From contig CP134536.1 of assembly GCA_031826515.1 (NCBI GenBank), positions 2,182,001 through 2,246,000 of the forward strand: a stretch of 64,000 nucleotides of DNA. Reading direction: 5' to 3'. The DNA is from Flavobacteriaceae bacterium HL-DH10 (lineage in GTDB: Bacteria; Bacteroidota; Bacteroidia; Flavobacteriales; Flavobacteriaceae). This document shows, one piece after another, positions 48,895 through 58,355 of the stretch (positions are counted from its first letter, which is position 1; each line of letters opens with the position of its first letter). A model generated the notes under the pieces. That model ran no database searches. It had not been told where the DNA came from and saw only the letters and a list, made by a program, of their open reading frames with translations. A program made the translations under genes and the position numbers.

Positions 48895-51240
48895 ATGAAA
48901 TTGAAAAGAATTCACATTATAAAAAATATTGGAATAGGATTGTTTTTTCTTTTTTTCATTTCCTGTAAAGAAGAAAAAATAACAACTATTAAAAATACAC
49001 AATTTGTCGATAATGTTTATCCATTACTTGATACAGATAATTCAAGATGGTTTTTCTTTTCTTCAGCGAGTCGTCCTTTTGGGATGGTTAATTTAAGTCC
49101 AGATACAGAAATAGATGGTGCATGGGGATCTGGGTATAGATATCAAACCGATACAATAAAAGGTTTTAGTCACATTCATGCGTGGCAAATATCAGGCTTG
49201 TCTATTATGCCTGTAACCATTTCTAAGGAAAACAAAAAACATATTTTCACCGATTTTTATTCATCATTCAATCATCAAAACGAAATAATAACTCCAGGCT
49301 ATCATTTCTTAGAGTTAGATAGATATCAAATTAAGACAGAGTTAACAAGTACAAAAAGAGTAGGTTTACATAAATACTCTTTTCCAAAAAATAAAGAGGC
49401 AGGTATCCTTTTCAACTTAAATACCATTTTAGGTCCGTGTGAAAATGTAGAAGGCGAATTAGAACAAACAGGAGAACGTGAGTTGTCTGGCAAATTAGTT
49501 GCCGCTCCCACACACAGACGGCCAAAGCCATTAACCATATATTTTAAAGTTCAATTAAATGTTTCAGTACGTGCTATTGAAAGAGATATTAATACAGGTA
49601 ATTATCTAGTTAGCATAAACAAAACAGATAAAGAAGTCTTATTAAAAACAGGAATTTCTTATACATCCATAGAAAATGCAACGATTAATATTCAACAAGA
49701 ATTACCTCATTGGAATTTTAACAAAATAGTACAAGAGTCTAAACAAGAGTGGAATTCGTTATTAGGAAGAATTGAAGTTGAAGGCGGAACCACTGCTGAG
49801 CAAAGTAGATTTTATACAGATTTATGGCACGCGCTACAAGGTAGACGAATTATTAGCGATGTTAATGGAGCATATCCAGACAACACAGGTGAAACATTTA
49901 AAATAGGTCAATTACCATTAAACACTTTTGGGGAACCATTATTTAATCATTACAATTCCGATTCGTTTTGGGGTGCTCAATGGACAATTAATACGCTTTG
50001 GGGATTGGTGTATCCAGAAATTATGAAAGAGTTTACGCTTTCTTTAAATCAATATTATAAAGATGGCGGTCTTATTCCTCGTGGCCCATCAGGGGGCGAT
50101 TATACATATGTTATGACAGGTGCATCTTCTACTCCTTTCCTGGTGAGTGCTATTCAAAAAGGCATCATAAAAGATGATTTGGAATCTATTTACTTAGCTC
50201 TTAAAAAAAATCATATGCTAAATGGTATTATGGGAAAAGCAGGATATGAGCATCATACAGATATTGGAGGTGGTTTAAAATATTATTTAAAAAACGGTTT
50301 TGTACCTCATCCTTTACCAGAAGATGGTAATTATGGTTTGCATCAGGATGGTACGAGTCAAACTATGGAGTATGCTTATCAAGATTGGACTTTAGCGCAA
50401 TTGGCTAAAAAGTTAGGGTATGTTGATGATTATAATTATTTTTTGAAGCGTTCTGAAAATTATAAAAATGTATTTAATGAAGAAATAGGTTGGATGTCAC
50501 CTAAAGATATAGATGGTACATGGAAAGTGGATTTTGATCCTTATCAATATGAAAATGGATTTATAGAATCTAACGCAGCACAATCAACGTGGTTTGTGCC
50601 TCATGATATTGACGGATTAGCTAATTTAATGGGAGGAAAAGAAAATGCAGTAGAAAAATTAAATAGTCAATTTGAAATGGCTCAAAATCTAAAATTCACA
50701 TCAGGGACATCACATGATGCCGAATTACATCCTGAACACAGTCGTATTCCAATTAATTTCGGAAATCAACCTTCTATACAGACGTCATTTATTTTTAATC
50801 AACTTGGTAGACCAGATTTGACACAATACTGGACAAGAAAAGTAATTAAAGAAACTTTTAATGGATTAGCCACTAACACAGGTTATAATGGCGATGAAGA
50901 CCAAGGTTTAATGGGGAGTTTAAATGTGTTATTAAAAATTGGTTTGTTTCAAATGAATGGAGGCACTGAAGAAAATCCAGAATATCAAATTGGAAGTCCT
51001 ATTTTTAATAAAGTGACTATAAAATTAAACCCAGATTATTATTCGGGTAAGGACTTCGTAATTAAAGCAGAAGGAAATTCAGAAGAAAATATTTATGTAA
51101 ATAATATTGAATTCAATAATACTGCTGTTAGTAATTACACTATAAAGCATAATGATATTACTAAAGGAGGTACATTAGTTTTAAAAATGTCTAAAGAAAC
51201 TAATAATAAGTCAACGCTTTTACTTACCGAAAAAAGATAA
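48895..51240 (+). CDS. GH92 exo-alpha-mannosidase, divergent, lipoprotein
   Basis: The 781-residue lipoprotein (FISC, Cys24) has the GH92 plan: an N-terminal beta-sandwich (FVDNVYPLLDTD, GYRYQTDTIKGFSHIHAW) and a helical barrel with LNQYYKDGGLIPRGPSGGDYT. The predicted acid is Glu558 in FIESNAAQSTWFVPHD. The base region GDEDQGLMGS (Asp667-Asp669) corresponds to the usual GNED-x-GxMS. Ca2+-dependent GH92 enzymes remove alpha-mannose. The motif around the acid (ESNAAQ for the common EGNAWQ) and the loss of the Trp after GxMS set it apart, so its linkage preference may be unusual. The second GH92 starts 7 bases after its stop. Confidence 0.9.
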   Translation: MKLKRIHIIKNIGIGLFFLFFISCKEEKITTIKNTQFVDNVYPLLDTDNSRWFFFSSASRPFGMVNLSPDTEIDGAWGSGYRYQTDTIKGFSHIHAWQISGLSIMPVTISKENKKHIFTDFYSSFNHQNEIITPGYHFLELDRYQIKTELTSTKRVGLHKYSFPKNKEAGILFNLNTILGPCENVEGELEQTGERELSGKLVAAPTHRRPKPLTIYFKVQLNVSVRAIERDINTGNYLVSINKTDKEVLLKTGISYTSIENATINIQQELPHWNFNKIVQESKQEWNSLLGRIEVEGGTTAEQSRFYTDLWHALQGRRIISDVNGAYPDNTGETFKIGQLPLNTFGEPLFNHYNSDSFWGAQWTINTLWGLVYPEIMKEFTLSLNQYYKDGGLIPRGPSGGDYTYVMTGASSTPFLVSAIQKGIIKDDLESIYLALKKNHMLNGIMGKAGYEHHTDIGGGLKYYLKNGFVPHPLPEDGNYGLHQDGTSQTMEYAYQDWTLAQLAKKLGYVDDYNYFLKRSENYKNVFNEEIGWMSPKDIDGTWKVDFDPYQYENGFIESNAAQSTWFVPHDIDGLANLMGGKENAVEKLNSQFEMAQNLKFTSGTSHDAELHPEHSRIPINFGNQPSIQTSFIFNQLGRPDLTQYWTRKVIKETFNGLATNTGYNGDEDQGLMGSLNVLLKIGLFQMNGGTEENPEYQIGSPIFNKVTIKLNPDYYSGKDFVIKAEGNSEENIYVNNIEFNNTAVSNYTIKHNDITKGGTLVLKMSKETNNKSTLLLTEKR

Positions 51241-51247
51241 CTTAATT

Positions 51248-53521
51248 ATGAAAAAAAAGATATTATTTATAGGGTTAATTGCAGTGTGTTTCAATATAAT
51301 TTCTGCACAAAGTCAGTATCACAATTATGTAGATCCAATGATTGGTTCCGAAGGAACAGGAAGAGTGTTTATTGGTCCTTCGTGTCCTTATGGCATGGTA
51401 AAACCTAGTCCAGATTGTACAGTTAGCCCAAATAGTGGTTGGTTGCCAATGCCAAAAGAAGTAACAGGGTTTAGTCAGGTGCATGTTAGTGGTACAGGTG
51501 GTGGGCCAAAATATGGGAACATTCAAATTATGCCTTTTTCGGGTGATTTAAATAAAATAGATCAAACCTCATACAGAGAAGAAGAAAACGTAAAACTTGG
51601 ATACTATGAGACTGTTTTTAAAGAGAATAATATAAAAACAGAAATAACCACAGGAGAAAAGGTGTCTTTTTATAGAATCACATATCCTGAAAATGCAACT
51701 AAAGATCTAAAGATTGATCCAGGTTTCTTTTTAGGAGAACCAAAAGAGCCAAATCCAGATGCTAGAGAAGCACAACAATTTGTAGGCTCTCAAATTGAAG
51801 TAGTTTCAGATACAGAGGTTAGAGGTTACAGCAGAATTAGAGGAGGTTGGAATAATGGTCGTGCTTATACTGTTTACTTTTGGGCTACTTTCGATCAGCC
51901 AATAGCAAATTATGTCACTTGGAAAGATGGTGAGTTTTATGTTAATCAACCATCCCAATTTGATTCTGGTAAAAAAACAGGTGCTTTACTCTCTTTTGGT
52001 AATCAAGGAAAAAAAGAACTTAATGTTAAAATTGGTATTTCGTTTTTAAGTTCATTAAAAGCAAAAAATAATATTGAAGTAGAGATTCCACATTGGGATT
52101 TTAATGCCGTTTTGTTAGCGTTAGAAAATAAATGGGAACACTTGTTAAGTCGTATTACGCTATCAGATGATACTTCTGAAACGTATAAAAAAATGTTTTA
52201 TACGGGTTTGTATCATACCATGATAATGCCTGTTGATAGAACGGGAGAAAATCCTTTATGGACTAATAATGAACCTTATTACGATGATTTTTATTGTATT
52301 TGGGATACCTTTAGAACATCTAGTCCATTAATTACACTCATAGATCCTGACCGAGAGGTTGAGATTATTAATGCGATGTTAAATATTTATAAACGTGATG
52401 GCTATTTGCCAGAAGGCAGAAGTGGAAACGAAAATGGACGAACCCAAGGTGGTTCTAATGCCGAAACAGTTATTGCCGATGCATTTGTTAAGAATTTAAA
52501 AGGGATAGATTATGAGTTAGCCTTAAAAGCTATGCTTAAAGATGCCGAAGTACCTCCAGGAGGTAATGAAGAAAAAGAAGGACGCGGCGGATTAGTTGAT
52601 TATTTACAATTAGGCTATATCCCTTATGGAGTAGATAGAGCAGGTAATAGAACTATTGATTATGCTTATAATGATTACAATATAGCTATAGTTGCCAAGG
52701 GGTTACATCACGATGGTATTTATGATAGATATATAAAACAATCTGAAAATTGGAAAAATTTATGGCGTGCAGATTATGAAAATAATGGTTCTACAGGATT
52801 TATTATGCCTAAAGATGCTTCAGGTAATTGGCTGGACGAGGTAGTTTTCGGGGAATCAAAAATTCAAAAGCCTACATTTAAGTATACGCCAACAATTACA
52901 GAGTCTCCATGGTATGTTTGCCATTGGTGCGTGTTTTTTTATGAAGGGACGTCTTGGGAGTATTCTTTAAGTATTCCTCATGATATTCCTGAAGTTATCA
53001 GTAGGTCTGGAGGAGATTTAGCTTTTAAAAATAGATTAGATACCTTCTTTGATGAAGAATTATACGATGTGTCAAATGAACCTTCTTTTTTAACACCTAC
53101 TATGTATCACTGGATTGGGCGTCCAGATTTAAGTAGTGATAGAATTCGACATATTATTAACAATAATTTTAATAGTTCGCCAAAGGGTTTGCCTGGTAAC
53201 GACGACTCTGGAGCCATGTCTTCTTGGTTGGCTTTTCATATGATGGGATTGTATCCAAACGCAGGACAACCTTATTATTTAATAAATACCCCGTTAGTAA
53301 AAGAGGTGACTTTAAAATTGAAGGGTGATAAGTCTTTCAAAATTTCTGCTAAAAATTTAAGCGATAAAAAGAAGTATATTAAAACAGCCTCATTAAACGG
53401 GAAACCATATAATAAAGCATGGATTTTACATGAAGATATTGTTAATGGTGGGGAATTAATATTAGAAATGTCAGCAAAACCATCTTCTTGGGGAACAACT
53501 ATGTTGCCACCAACAAAATAA
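51248..53521 (+). CDS. GH92 exo-alpha-mannosidase
   Basis: The 757-residue secreted enzyme has a signal peptide ending IISAQ. GH92 motifs are clear: YVDPMIGSEGTGRVFIGPSCPYGMVKPSPDC, GFSQVHVSGTGGGPKYG, acid Glu566 in FYEGTSWEYSLSIPHD, and GNDDSGAMSSWLAFHMMGLYP with Asp652/Asp653. It releases alpha-linked mannose from glycans in the periplasm. The EGTSWEY and GNDD variants differ from those of the preceding GH92, so the two probably act on different linkages of the same glycan. They are co-transcribed. Confidence 0.93.
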   Translation: MKKKILFIGLIAVCFNIISAQSQYHNYVDPMIGSEGTGRVFIGPSCPYGMVKPSPDCTVSPNSGWLPMPKEVTGFSQVHVSGTGGGPKYGNIQIMPFSGDLNKIDQTSYREEENVKLGYYETVFKENNIKTEITTGEKVSFYRITYPENATKDLKIDPGFFLGEPKEPNPDAREAQQFVGSQIEVVSDTEVRGYSRIRGGWNNGRAYTVYFWATFDQPIANYVTWKDGEFYVNQPSQFDSGKKTGALLSFGNQGKKELNVKIGISFLSSLKAKNNIEVEIPHWDFNAVLLALENKWEHLLSRITLSDDTSETYKKMFYTGLYHTMIMPVDRTGENPLWTNNEPYYDDFYCIWDTFRTSSPLITLIDPDREVEIINAMLNIYKRDGYLPEGRSGNENGRTQGGSNAETVIADAFVKNLKGIDYELALKAMLKDAEVPPGGNEEKEGRGGLVDYLQLGYIPYGVDRAGNRTIDYAYNDYNIAIVAKGLHHDGIYDRYIKQSENWKNLWRADYENNGSTGFIMPKDASGNWLDEVVFGESKIQKPTFKYTPTITESPWYVCHWCVFFYEGTSWEYSLSIPHDIPEVISRSGGDLAFKNRLDTFFDEELYDVSNEPSFLTPTMYHWIGRPDLSSDRIRHIINNNFNSSPKGLPGNDDSGAMSSWLAFHMMGLYPNAGQPYYLINTPLVKEVTLKLKGDKSFKISAKNLSDKKKYIKTASLNGKPYNKAWILHEDIVNGGELILEMSAKPSSWGTTMLPPTK

Positions 53522-53618
53522 TTAAGATATGAAATCCCAACAAATTTAATTTGGTTTATCAACCAATGATGAATATGGGGATTACATCTGACAATTAAAA
53601 AACAATAAAAATAAACAG

Positions 53619-54185
53619 ATGAAAAACATCATTATAATAATCATTTTTTGTACGACGTATCATGTGTGTTTGGCACAAAATAATATACCATCAATTAAAA
53701 ATAATACGGCTTTACATTATATCTGTAAGTTGCATGGACAAACAAGAACGTTGTCTCTTATTAAAGAAAAAATTTCAGATACTTTAGTGTTTCATTTAGA
53801 AACACGAGGCGTAAAAAGCAGTATCAGAATGATGCCGGAAGCGGTTAAAAGCGGCACGGAATTGAGTTTTAATCAAGGTGAAAATGCACCCATTTTAGTT
53901 TTGAAACCTACGGAAACGTTTTTTATGATTTCGCAATCAGCTTACCAGGATTTATTAAAAAACGACCAATTTGTTTATAATAATACTACGTATGTATTAG
54001 ATAAAAGTGAAGAAACGGATCCTGTGATTATTGACGGAATAGCACTATCAACTTTGCACGTGGTAGCACAAATTGATAACACGGAAATGTGGATTTTACA
54101 AAATCCTAAACTTCCCTTACTATGTAAAATGACTAAAAACCCATTGGGGATAAATTTTACGCTCACTGACATTGTTAGTGAATGA
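53619..54185 (+). CDS. small secreted protein of unknown function
   Basis: The 188-residue product starts with a signal peptide (hydrophobic IIIIIIFCTTYHVCLAQ), so it is exported. The rest is predicted beta-rich with alternating polar and hydrophobic residues (TRTLSLIKEKISDTLVFHLETRG, MWILQNPKLPLLCKMTKNP). Its only internal cysteines are one near residue 37 and one near the C-terminus. I do not recognise the family. Its position between the GH92 pair and the PI-PLC-like gene points to a helper or binding role in PUL2. A small hairpin follows. Confidence 0.7.
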   Translation: MKNIIIIIIFCTTYHVCLAQNNIPSIKNNTALHYICKLHGQTRTLSLIKEKISDTLVFHLETRGVKSSIRMMPEAVKSGTELSFNQGENAPILVLKPTETFFMISQSAYQDLLKNDQFVYNNTTYVLDKSEETDPVIIDGIALSTLHVVAQIDNTEMWILQNPKLPLLCKMTKNPLGINFTLTDIVSE

Positions 54186-54190
54186 AGTTT

Positions 54191-54207
54191 TGCACTTTAT
54201 AAGTGCA
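54191..54207 (+). terminator. short hairpin after the 188-residue gene
   Basis: TGCACTT and AAGTGCA pair perfectly (7 bp) around a 3-base loop, 5 bases after the stop codon. The T-tail is only TCTT, so termination would be weak; an mRNA-processing or stabilising role is as likely. Confidence 0.4.
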
Positions 54208-54302
54208 TCTTAAGTATTTATCAACAGAAGATACATGTTAACCTAACAGATTAAATACCATGACGAACGGGTAATATTTGAAGTGATTAAATAATAAATC
54301 GA

Positions 54303-55373
54303 ATGAATCGTACGATACTAAAGTTTTATCTTTTTCAAATTATAATAGCGATATCTTTTTGTAGTTGCAATAATAATGACACACATTTAAATGATATACA
54401 GGTGATAGGAAGTCATAATTCTTATAAAATAGCCATTGAAAAACCTTTATTCAATTATATATTTCAATTAGATTCTTCCAAAGCAAAATCATTACAATAC
54501 ACACATTTATCATTAGAGAAGCAATTAGATTTAGGTTTACGGAATTTAGAATTAGATGTTTTTTACGATCCCAATGGTGGTTATTATTCGAATCCTAAAG
54601 GGTTGGAAATAGTGAGATCTTTGGGAGAGGAACCCCAAGTTTTTGATAAAGAGCAGAAACTTAATGCGCCAGGTTTAAAAATGTTTCATATTCAAGATAT
54701 TGATTTTAGAAGTCACTATTTGCTGTTTAAAGATGCTTTAGTTGCTCTAAAAAAATGGTCAGATACTAATCCAAATCATACTCCAATTTTCATTTTAATG
54801 AATACAAAGGATCAAGTGATAGAAAATTTGCGAGAGCCATTACCATTTTCGGCATTGGCTTTAAGTAGTATTGATACCGAGATTAAAAGTGTGCTTCCGC
54901 AAAGTCAATTAATTACCCCCGATTTGGTAAGAGGCAATTTTAAAACATTAGAAGAAGCAATTCTTAAAAATGGTTGGCCTGAATTGACTGGTGTTAAAGG
55001 GCGTTTTCTTTTTGTCTTAGATGAAAAAGAAGATAAAATCAATAGGTATTTAGAAGGGCATCCTTCGTTAAAAGATAGGGTTTTATTTGCAAATAGTAAA
55101 GAAGGACGCCCAGAAGCAGCCTTTAGAATTATAAACGACCCTATTAAGGATTTTGATTATATAAAAGAATTAGTTGCCAAAGGATATATCGTTCGTACAA
55201 GAGCTGATTCTGGTACTAAAGAAGCGAGAACTAATAATTATATCCCTTTTGAAAAAGCCAAAGAGTCTGGTGCACAAATAATTTCAACGGACTATTATAT
55301 ACTATCAACCTTATTTCAATCCAATTTCATAGTATCCTTCGATAATGATACTTTTGAAAGAATAAAAAAATAA
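54303..55373 (+). CDS. phosphoinositide-specific phospholipase C-like lipoprotein
   Basis: The 356-residue lipoprotein (ISFCSC, Cys20 or Cys22) fits the Ca2+-dependent bacterial phosphoinositide phospholipase C family. The two catalytic histidines are His38 in VIGSHNSYK and His129 in MFHIQDIDF. Metal-binding acids are in RNLELDVF (Glu83, Asp85). The barrel end contains GYIVRTRADSGTKEAR. These enzymes cleave the bond between diacylglycerol and inositol phosphate. Its presence among mannosidases and an alpha-GlcNAcase is unusual and suggests action on glycosylphosphatidylinositol anchors; that link is inference. It is nearly contiguous with the GH115 gene (2 bases). Confidence 0.85.
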   Translation: MNRTILKFYLFQIIIAISFCSCNNNDTHLNDIQVIGSHNSYKIAIEKPLFNYIFQLDSSKAKSLQYTHLSLEKQLDLGLRNLELDVFYDPNGGYYSNPKGLEIVRSLGEEPQVFDKEQKLNAPGLKMFHIQDIDFRSHYLLFKDALVALKKWSDTNPNHTPIFILMNTKDQVIENLREPLPFSALALSSIDTEIKSVLPQSQLITPDLVRGNFKTLEEAILKNGWPELTGVKGRFLFVLDEKEDKINRYLEGHPSLKDRVLFANSKEGRPEAAFRIINDPIKDFDYIKELVAKGYIVRTRADSGTKEARTNNYIPFEKAKESGAQIISTDYYILSTLFQSNFIVSFDNDTFERIKK

Positions 55374-55375
55374 CC

Positions 55376-58339
55376 ATGAAGATATTTAAAGTTTTTATCC
55401 CCTTGCTATTGTTTCAAATAGCTTTTCTTAATGCTCAAAATGCCCTTGATTTTTCAATTGTAAAAGCGACGGAGTCCTGCAGTATTGTCATCGATAAAAA
55501 AGATGCGAAAGTGGTTGAGATTGCCGCGAAAATGTTGGCATCCGATATAAAAAATACCACAGGGAAAACTATTAAAGTTTTGAATGAATTAGATGATAAT
55601 ATTATTCTAGCTGGGACTATTGACAACAATAAGCTTATAGAGAACCTCATTAAATCGAACAGAATAGATGTTTCAATCATAAAGAATACTTGGGAGCGTT
55701 TTAGTATTCAAGTGGTTAAGAATCCTTTTAAAGGCGTCAATCAAGCCTTGGTAATTGTAGGGTCAGATAGAAGAGGAACAGCATATGGTATACTCGAAAT
55801 CTCCAGAATGATTGGTGTTTCCCCTTGGGAATGGTGGGCAGATGTAACTCCAGAAAAACGAGATGAAATAATACTTTCAGTTGAAAATGAAGTTTCTAAA
55901 GAGCCATCCGTGAAATATCGTGGAATTTTTTTAAATGATGAAGATTGGGGGTTGCAACGATGGGCAGCTTTAAATTTCGAACCCGAAATTGGAGATATCG
56001 GACCAAAAACCTACTCCAAAGTATTTGAGCTTTTATTGCGTTTACGAGCAAATACCATTTGGCCTGCAATGCATAGAAGTACAAAACCCTTTTATTCGTA
56101 TCCTGAAAATAAGCAAAAAGCAGATGATTATGCCATTGTTATAGGCACATCGCATGCGGAGCCCATGTTGAGCAATATCAATACAGAATGGAATCATGAA
56201 ACAATGGGTGAATATCGCTATGATACCAATTCTGAAATCATAAAAGGCTTATTTACAAAACGCGTAAAAGAAGCCGCAAAATTTGAAAATATTTATACTA
56301 CAGGAATGCGTGGAGAACATGATTCCCCAATGATTGTTGGAGAAGATGATACAGACCAACAAGTGCAATTATTAGAAAATATAATATCAGACCAAAGGGC
56401 GATTTTAAAAAAGGAAACCAAGAAGCGTCCTAATACAATTCCACAAGCCTTTGTACCATATAAAGAAGTTTTGACTTATTATCAGAAAGGTTTGCAATTA
56501 CCGGAAGATATTACGCTGGTATGGACTGATGATAATTATGGTTACATGCGTCAGTTTAGTAACACTGAAGAGCAAAGGCGTTCTGGTGGAGCCGGCGTGT
56601 ATTATCATACGTCCTACTGGGGGCGTCCTCATGATTACTTATGGCTAAATTCTACGAATCCTGTTTTAATGTGGGAAGAAATGTCTAAAGCTTACGAATT
56701 TCAATCTCGCAATTTATGGATTTTGAACTGTGGCGACATCAAACCTCACGAATACAATATAGAATTGTTTTTAGATATGGCTTGGAATATGGACGCTTTT
56801 GATAAAAGTAGGTCTATAAGAACACATCTGAAATCTTGGTCAGCCAGAGAATTTGGAAGCGAAAATGCTACTGAAATCACAAATTTAATGTTTGAAAATA
56901 ATCGACTGGCTTATATGCGTCGTCCGGAGTTTATGGCTTGGAGTCAGGTAGAACCAGTTACGAAAGGTGGCGAAACAGAATTGACGCAGTATCATTATGG
57001 TGATGAGGTAACGAGTAGAATTAACGCCTATGAACATGTAGTTGAAACCACAGAACGCCTATATAATACGATCTCAGAAAGTCGTAAAGATGCATTTTAT
57101 CAGTTAGTATATTATCCAGTAATTGGTGCTTCAAAATTAAATCAGAAATGGCTCTATCATTATAAAAATAAGTTTTCAGCACAACAGGGAAAAGCAAGTG
57201 CTCATTTTTATGGAGAGCAATCAGCAAATGCTTATAATCGCATTTTAAAAGAAACCAATTATTATAACAAAACGCTAGCGCAAGGAAAATGGAATCATAT
57301 CATGACGATGCAACCTAGGTTTTTGCCAGTGTTTTCCAAACCTGTTTATTCTGTTGTTGATTCAAAAGAAAAACCCGCATTAGGTCTTGCTTTAGAAGGT
57401 TATGAAATGGAAGTCAATCATGATATAGTAAATAGTTATGCCGATGTTTTACCTGTTTTTAATAGTTATACAGACAACCATTATTTTATTGATGTCTTTT
57501 TAAAAGGTAAAGGCAATGTAGAGTGGAAAGCAATTCCGAAAAATGATTGGATTAAAATTTCAGAAACAAAAGGTGTTTTAACAAATGAATCTGGTAAACA
57601 ACAAAAACGTTTATGGGTAAGTATTGATTGGGATAAAGTGCCTAAAGGAGAAAACCAAAAAGAAGCGCCTTTAGGTCATGATTTTCAATTGATTCCTCCA
57701 AGTTACAAAGTGAATAGCGCTATAGATTTTGTTAGTGGAGATCATACTGTAACTATAGGGGTATCTGTCTATAATCCTAAATTTGAAGCGTTGGAAGATT
57801 TCTCAGGTTTTGTTGAAGATAAAGGTTTTGTATCCATAAATGCTGAAAATTTTTCAAGAAAAGTAAATGGGTTAGAAGCTTCTTGGGAATTATTTGAAGG
57901 TTTAGGGTATACAGGAAAAGTAATTACAGCTTTACCTAGAAGCGTAAATTCTGAAACAGATTTAAAATTGATTCAGCAAAATAGTCCATTACTGGAATAC
58001 GATTTTTATGCCTTTAATTTTGGTGAGGTTGATGTAAAAGTACAAGCAGTTCCTACTCACGCTAACTATGAAGGAAGAGGTGTTCGTTGTGCTGTCGCAA
58101 TCAATGATGCCGAGCCTGTAATAGTTGATTTTCAAACTTTTGGAAGAAGTGATGCATGGAAACAAAATGTGCTTAAAAATGCTAGTGTACAGAGCGTTAA
58201 ACAAATTGTAAATAAAGCAGGAAAGCATATATTAAAAATTTGGATGGTCGATTCGGGTGTCATGATAGATCAAATTTTAATTGATTTGGGTGGTTGGAAA
58301 AAATCATATGCTTTTCCGAAAGAAACAATAAAGAAATAA
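55376..58339 (+). CDS. GH115 glycosidase, probable alpha-glucuronidase
   Basis: The 987-residue secreted enzyme has a signal peptide ending FLNAQ. The GH115 core is clear: SDRRGTAYGILEISRMIGVSPWEWWADV, YRGIFLNDEDWGLQRWA, MRGEHDSP, and the long conserved run around residues 380-420 beginning WTDDNYGYMRQ and including HTSYWGRPHDYLW. A C-terminal beta-sandwich ends in GVMIDQILIDLGGW. Known members remove (4-O-methyl)-glucuronic acid from xylan and related glycans. No xylanase is visible in this locus, so another glucuronylated substrate such as an arabinogalactan-type glycoprotein is plausible. Confidence 0.93.
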   Translation: MKIFKVFIPLLLFQIAFLNAQNALDFSIVKATESCSIVIDKKDAKVVEIAAKMLASDIKNTTGKTIKVLNELDDNIILAGTIDNNKLIENLIKSNRIDVSIIKNTWERFSIQVVKNPFKGVNQALVIVGSDRRGTAYGILEISRMIGVSPWEWWADVTPEKRDEIILSVENEVSKEPSVKYRGIFLNDEDWGLQRWAALNFEPEIGDIGPKTYSKVFELLLRLRANTIWPAMHRSTKPFYSYPENKQKADDYAIVIGTSHAEPMLSNINTEWNHETMGEYRYDTNSEIIKGLFTKRVKEAAKFENIYTTGMRGEHDSPMIVGEDDTDQQVQLLENIISDQRAILKKETKKRPNTIPQAFVPYKEVLTYYQKGLQLPEDITLVWTDDNYGYMRQFSNTEEQRRSGGAGVYYHTSYWGRPHDYLWLNSTNPVLMWEEMSKAYEFQSRNLWILNCGDIKPHEYNIELFLDMAWNMDAFDKSRSIRTHLKSWSAREFGSENATEITNLMFENNRLAYMRRPEFMAWSQVEPVTKGGETELTQYHYGDEVTSRINAYEHVVETTERLYNTISESRKDAFYQLVYYPVIGASKLNQKWLYHYKNKFSAQQGKASAHFYGEQSANAYNRILKETNYYNKTLAQGKWNHIMTMQPRFLPVFSKPVYSVVDSKEKPALGLALEGYEMEVNHDIVNSYADVLPVFNSYTDNHYFIDVFLKGKGNVEWKAIPKNDWIKISETKGVLTNESGKQQKRLWVSIDWDKVPKGENQKEAPLGHDFQLIPPSYKVNSAIDFVSGDHTVTIGVSVYNPKFEALEDFSGFVEDKGFVSINAENFSRKVNGLEASWELFEGLGYTGKVITALPRSVNSETDLKLIQQNSPLLEYDFYAFNFGEVDVKVQAVPTHANYEGRGVRCAVAINDAEPVIVDFQTFGRSDAWKQNVLKNASVQSVKQIVNKAGKHILKIWMVDSGVMIDQILIDLGGWKKSYAFPKETIKK

Positions 58340-58355
58340 ATCAATTATTGATGGC

